Positions 24,140 through 27,024 of a stretch of 27,024 nucleotides of DNA are shown in pieces. Below the pieces are notes generated by a model. The model was given only the letters and a program-made list of their open reading frames with translations. It was not told the DNA's origin and ran no database searches. Source of the stretch: Bacteroides sp. UBA1773 (GTDB lineage Bacteria; Bacteroidota; Bacteroidia; Bacteroidales; Bacteroidaceae); the NCBI GenBank assembly GCA_002315285.1, contig DCGR01000002.1, positions 1 to 27,024 of the forward strand, written 5' to 3'. Each line of letters begins with the position of its first letter. The first letter of the stretch is position 1. The translations under genes were made by a program, and so were the position numbers.

Positions 24140-25981
24140 ATGGAAAAATCAATCAAATTCTTGCTGTCGATGGCATTGCTGGCTGTCTGTTGCAGCGTAC
24201 AGACCGTGAAGGCCGATACGCCTCGGTCGGAGTATCCACGTCCACAATTCGAACGTTCCGAATGGCTGAACCTCAATGGCACATGGACCTATACTTTCGA
24301 TTTCGGTCGCTCGGGTGTGGAACGTAAATTGATGGAATCTACTGGCTTCGATGGTAAGATTACCGTGCCTTTCTGTCCTGAAAGCAAACTTTCTGGCGTG
24401 CAATACACGGACTTCATCAACACCATTTGGTATCAGCGTACCATCACAGTACCCGAGGCTTGGAAGGGAAAGCAAATCCTGCTTCACTTCGGGGCTGTCG
24501 ATTACGAAGCCCACATTTATGTGAATGGAGTCAAGGTAACGACCCATTACGGCTCGGGTTCTTCATTCGCTGCCGACATCACTAAGTTTGTCACTCCAGG
24601 CACTCCTGCCAATTTGGTGGTTTGTGTCAACGACAACATCCGCGACAACAAGCAACCTGCTGGCAAGCAGAGTAGCATCTATTATTCGAAGGGTTGCAAC
24701 TATACTCGTGTTACTGGTATCTGGCAGACCGTATGGATGGAACCTGTCAACGCTGAAGGCTTGAAGGATGTGGTGGCTGTTCCAGACATCGACCAACAGC
24801 AATTGGTCATCAATCCTGAGTTTTTCAAGGAAAGTCTTGAGAATATCCTCACTGTGCAGGTGTTCGATGGTAAGAAGGTGGTCTCTGCCAAGAGTGTGAA
24901 ATGCTGCAATCATTCCGTGGTGGTGCTTCCCATCAAGAATGCCAAACTTTGGACCCCTGAAACACCTAATCTCTACGACCTGCGCTACACCATCAAGAAC
25001 AAGGCTGGCGAGGTGATAGATGAGATCAGTTCCTATGTGGGTATGCGCAAGGTTCACTTGGCAAACGGTTATTTCTATCTCAACAACAGGCCCTATTTCC
25101 AGCGTCTTGTGCTCGATCAGGGATTCTATCCGAATGGCATCTGGACGGCTCCTTCCGATGAGGCTCTCAAGAACGACATCGCTATGAGCAAGGCTGTGGG
25201 ATTCAACGGCGCACGTCTGCATCAAAAAGTGTTCGAGGAGCGTTATTACTACTGGGCCGACAAGTTGGGCTACCTCACTTGGGGCGAGCAAGGCAACTGG
25301 CACATGGACTCGAACAACGAGGAGGCTGCCCGCAACTTCATTTCAGAGTGGGCGGAGATTCTTGTCCGCGACCGCAATCATCCATGCATTGTCACTTGGA
25401 CTCCGTTCAACGAGACTTGGGATGCCAACGATTCAGGTGTCTATACCCGAATGATCAAGGATGTATATGCCATGACCAAAGCTATTGATCCTACTCGTCC
25501 CATCAATGATGCCAGTGGCGACTGTCACATCCTCACCGATGTGTGGACTGTTCATGATTACAGCCGCGACAAGGCAAAACTCATCGAAAACCAAACCATC
25601 AAGGCAGGTGTTGAGCCTTACCGCAACAAGCCGAATTTCACCTTCCTTGCCAAGTACGATGGTCAGCCCTACATGCTCGATGAGTTTGGTGGCCTGCCTT
25701 GGATCAAGGAATCAGAGCGTAAGTCATCATGGGGCTACGGACAAAACATCGATACTCTCGACGAGTTCTATCGCTTGCTCGATAACCAGATTGATGCCAT
25801 TATGGCTTGCAAGCACATCGTGGCTTACTGCTATACGCAGATTACCGATGTGGAGCAAGAGAAAAACGGCATATACTATTACGATCGTACACCTAAGTTC
25901 GATACCGAACGTCTCAAGGCTATCTTTGCCAAGATTCCATCGGTTATCGAGAATCCGCAAGACTTGAGCGACTGGAAATAA
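24140..25981 (+). CDS. Secreted glycoside hydrolase family 2 enzyme (beta-galactosidase/beta-glucuronidase-like)
   Basis: A 613-residue GH2 enzyme with a signal peptide (hydrophobic LLSMALLAVCC, then mature from about Ala25). The order is a sugar-binding jelly-roll domain (about 30-200, with LNGTWTYTFDFG and VDYEAHIYVNG), an immunoglobulin-like domain (about 205-305), and a TIM barrel from about 310. The acid/base is Glu425 in TPFNETWD, and the likely nucleophile is Glu515 in YMLDEFGG, both in the expected GH2 positions. At 613 residues it is the short, glucuronidase-sized form rather than the 1000-residue LacZ form. Substrate is not determined. It follows the phosphatase gene by 49 AT-rich bases and ends before a good terminator. 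Confidence 0.9.
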   Translation: MEKSIKFLLSMALLAVCCSVQTVKADTPRSEYPRPQFERSEWLNLNGTWTYTFDFGRSGVERKLMESTGFDGKITVPFCPESKLSGVQYTDFINTIWYQRTITVPEAWKGKQILLHFGAVDYEAHIYVNGVKVTTHYGSGSSFAADITKFVTPGTPANLVVCVNDNIRDNKQPAGKQSSIYYSKGCNYTRVTGIWQTVWMEPVNAEGLKDVVAVPDIDQQQLVINPEFFKESLENILTVQVFDGKKVVSAKSVKCCNHSVVVLPIKNAKLWTPETPNLYDLRYTIKNKAGEVIDEISSYVGMRKVHLANGYFYLNNRPYFQRLVLDQGFYPNGIWTAPSDEALKNDIAMSKAVGFNGARLHQKVFEERYYYWADKLGYLTWGEQGNWHMDSNNEEAARNFISEWAEILVRDRNHPCIVTWTPFNETWDANDSGVYTRMIKDVYAMTKAIDPTRPINDASGDCHILTDVWTVHDYSRDKAKLIENQTIKAGVEPYRNKPNFTFLAKYDGQPYMLDEFGGLPWIKESERKSSWGYGQNIDTLDEFYRLLDNQIDAIMACKHIVAYCYTQITDVEQEKNGIYYYDRTPKFDTERLKAIFAKIPSVIENPQDLSDWK

Positions 25982-26009
25982 TCGTTTCCTATTTCGTGTT
26001 TGAAAAATG

Positions 26010-26036
26010 AAGGCAGGTTCTGAACCTGCCTTTTTG
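26010..26036. terminator. Bidirectional Rho-independent terminator
   Basis: AGGCAGGTT (26011-26019) pairs with AACCTGCCT (26023-26031) around a 3-base loop. TTTTT follows on the + strand, and TCATTTTTC follows on the - strand. It can close both the GH2 gene and the convergent phosphodiesterase gene. Confidence 0.88.
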
Positions 26037-26081
26037 AGTTTCTGTAACTTTCTTCGATAATGGTTATGGTCGTTTCTCGTC

Positions 26082-26990
26082 CTACTTTTTCAGTTTGTGT
26101 CGTTTGCTCTGTTTCAGGTATTCCATCAGTTGTGCGGGTCGGTCGGTTTGGATAAGTGTTGCGCCTTGTTCCAGAATCCATCCCCATGAACCTTGTATGT
26201 CGTTCTCCTCCACGGCTCTGTCATCATCGTGTCCAGCATTGAGTGAGGCCCATAGACTGTTGATACACACTTTACAGCCAGCTTTTTTGATTTTATCGAG
26301 CAAACGTTTCACCTCTGGGGTGTATTCGCTGATGCAGCACTCAATGGCCACAGGTTTGATGGTAAGCCATTCGTCGATGGCTTGCTCTGCGCCCTTACTG
26401 TTTAGGCTGACAGTCGGCATATAGATGACTTTCTCGAGCACGTCACCGTTTTCCTCTTTCACTGTCTGTAGTGACTTGCCCAAATTGAAGACCACTTGGT
26501 TTGTAGTTCCCGTTTTTTCCAACAACGCATAGATGTCCTTGAAATAGTCATATCCTTTATCCACATTAATCAGTATTTTCCCCTTGCAAAGTGTCAGTGC
26601 TTCCTCCAGGGTTGGTATCTTGTTGCGAGTCACCACACCGTGTCCGGATCTCAGGTGGTATTGTTGTATTTCCGCATAGGTCAGGTCGCTGATTTTCCCA
26701 TTGCCATTCGAACAACGGTTCAGCGTGTTGTCGTGCATCAGCACCAGCACGCCGTCCTTTGTCTTCTGCAAGTCCAGCTCAATCATGTCCGCTCCCATGT
26801 CAATGCAACTTTGGAAAGCCGCCAGCGAGTTCTCAGGATGGTTTCGCCAATCACCGCGATGGGCTATCACTGTAACATACTTCGGGTTGTTGTACATGTT
26901 TCGGCGCAGCAACTCCGCCCTGTCCTGCGCCCACAAGTGCATACAAAAGCATGCGAGGAGGAATAATGTCAATAGATTCGTTTTTTTCAT
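26082..26990 (-). CDS. Secreted glycerophosphodiester phosphodiesterase
   Basis: About 302 residues from ATG 26990 with a signal peptide (MKKTNLLTLFLLACFCMHLWAQ). The GDPD fold is complete: catalytic His44-Arg45 in IAHRGDW, metal ligands Glu71 and Asp73 in IELDLQ, and His86 in LMHDNTLNRC. A conserved KILINVDKG strand and a C-terminal IQTDRPAQLMEYL follow, as in GlpQ/UgpQ enzymes. The reaction releases glycerol-3-phosphate and an alcohol from glycerophosphodiesters such as those left by phospholipid breakdown. The likely site is periplasm or cell surface. An upstream in-frame ATG at 27014 would place eight extra residues before the signal peptide, so I prefer 26990. The promoter is at or beyond the window edge. 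Confidence 0.9.
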   Translation of the reverse strand: MKKTNLLTLFLLACFCMHLWAQDRAELLRRNMYNNPKYVTVIAHRGDWRNHPENSLAAFQSCIDMGADMIELDLQKTKDGVLVLMHDNTLNRCSNGNGKISDLTYAEIQQYHLRSGHGVVTRNKIPTLEEALTLCKGKILINVDKGYDYFKDIYALLEKTGTTNQVVFNLGKSLQTVKEENGDVLEKVIYMPTVSLNSKGAEQAIDEWLTIKPVAIECCISEYTPEVKRLLDKIKKAGCKVCINSLWASLNAGHDDDRAVEENDIQGSWGWILEQGATLIQTDRPAQLMEYLKQSKRHKLKK

Positions 26991-27024
26991 TGCCGTGTTA
27001 TCCGAAAATCCCATGATATAACCA

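Overview
The window looks like a chromosomal segment of a Bacteroidales bacterium, most likely Prevotella or a close relative. Four things point there: envelope proteins with Bacteroidota-type lipoprotein signals, a DUF4827 lipoprotein next to a GlmM-type mutase, carbohydrate enzymes with signal peptides, and several intergenic sequences fitting the Bacteroidota promoter form (TAnnTTTG at -7, TTTG near -33, about 20 bases apart). Species cannot be fixed from the sequence alone. I see no transposase, integrase, phage gene, CRISPR array or rRNA.

Layout. Positions 1-22 are the 3' end of a tRNA gene. A + strand housekeeping block follows (62-3295): an NrnA-like DHH phosphoesterase, the DUF4827 lipoprotein and a phosphoglucosamine mutase-type enzyme, closed by a strong terminator. 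Next is a secreted BNR_4 beta-propeller protein (3373-4866). From about 4870 to 5587 there is a gene-poor convergent region with two unusual structures: four 14-bp units spaced 21-22 bp apart (4976-5054), and an inverted repeat of 21/22-bp arms with a third related copy inside it (5123-5291).

The - strand block (13778 down to 5588) is the least understood part. It reads as two transcription units. The first holds a MOP/Wzx-type flippase and two membrane-anchored proteins of unknown function that seem to share a domain. After a terminator and a new promoter, the second holds a small two-helix membrane protein, a TPR protein ending in a retropepsin-like aspartic protease domain, a four-helix membrane protein with coiled coils on both sides, and a lipoprotein with a von Willebrand A-like fold. 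This second unit is the best candidate here for an undescribed envelope system.

From 14034 on the + strand, an exported bleomycin-hydrolase-like C1 peptidase is followed after 4 bases by glpA, glpB and glpC, which encode anaerobic glycerol-3-phosphate dehydrogenase. After a 118-base leader with competing hairpins come two tandem heparinase II/III-like proteins, a HAD-IIA phosphatase overlapping the second, and a secreted family GH2 glycosidase ending at a probable bidirectional terminator. A secreted glycerophosphodiester phosphodiesterase lies convergently at the right edge. The right half therefore links release of glycerol-3-phosphate from glycerophosphodiesters to its oxidation by GlpABC, alongside peptide and acidic-polysaccharide degradation. 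That link is inferred from families and proximity, not shown.
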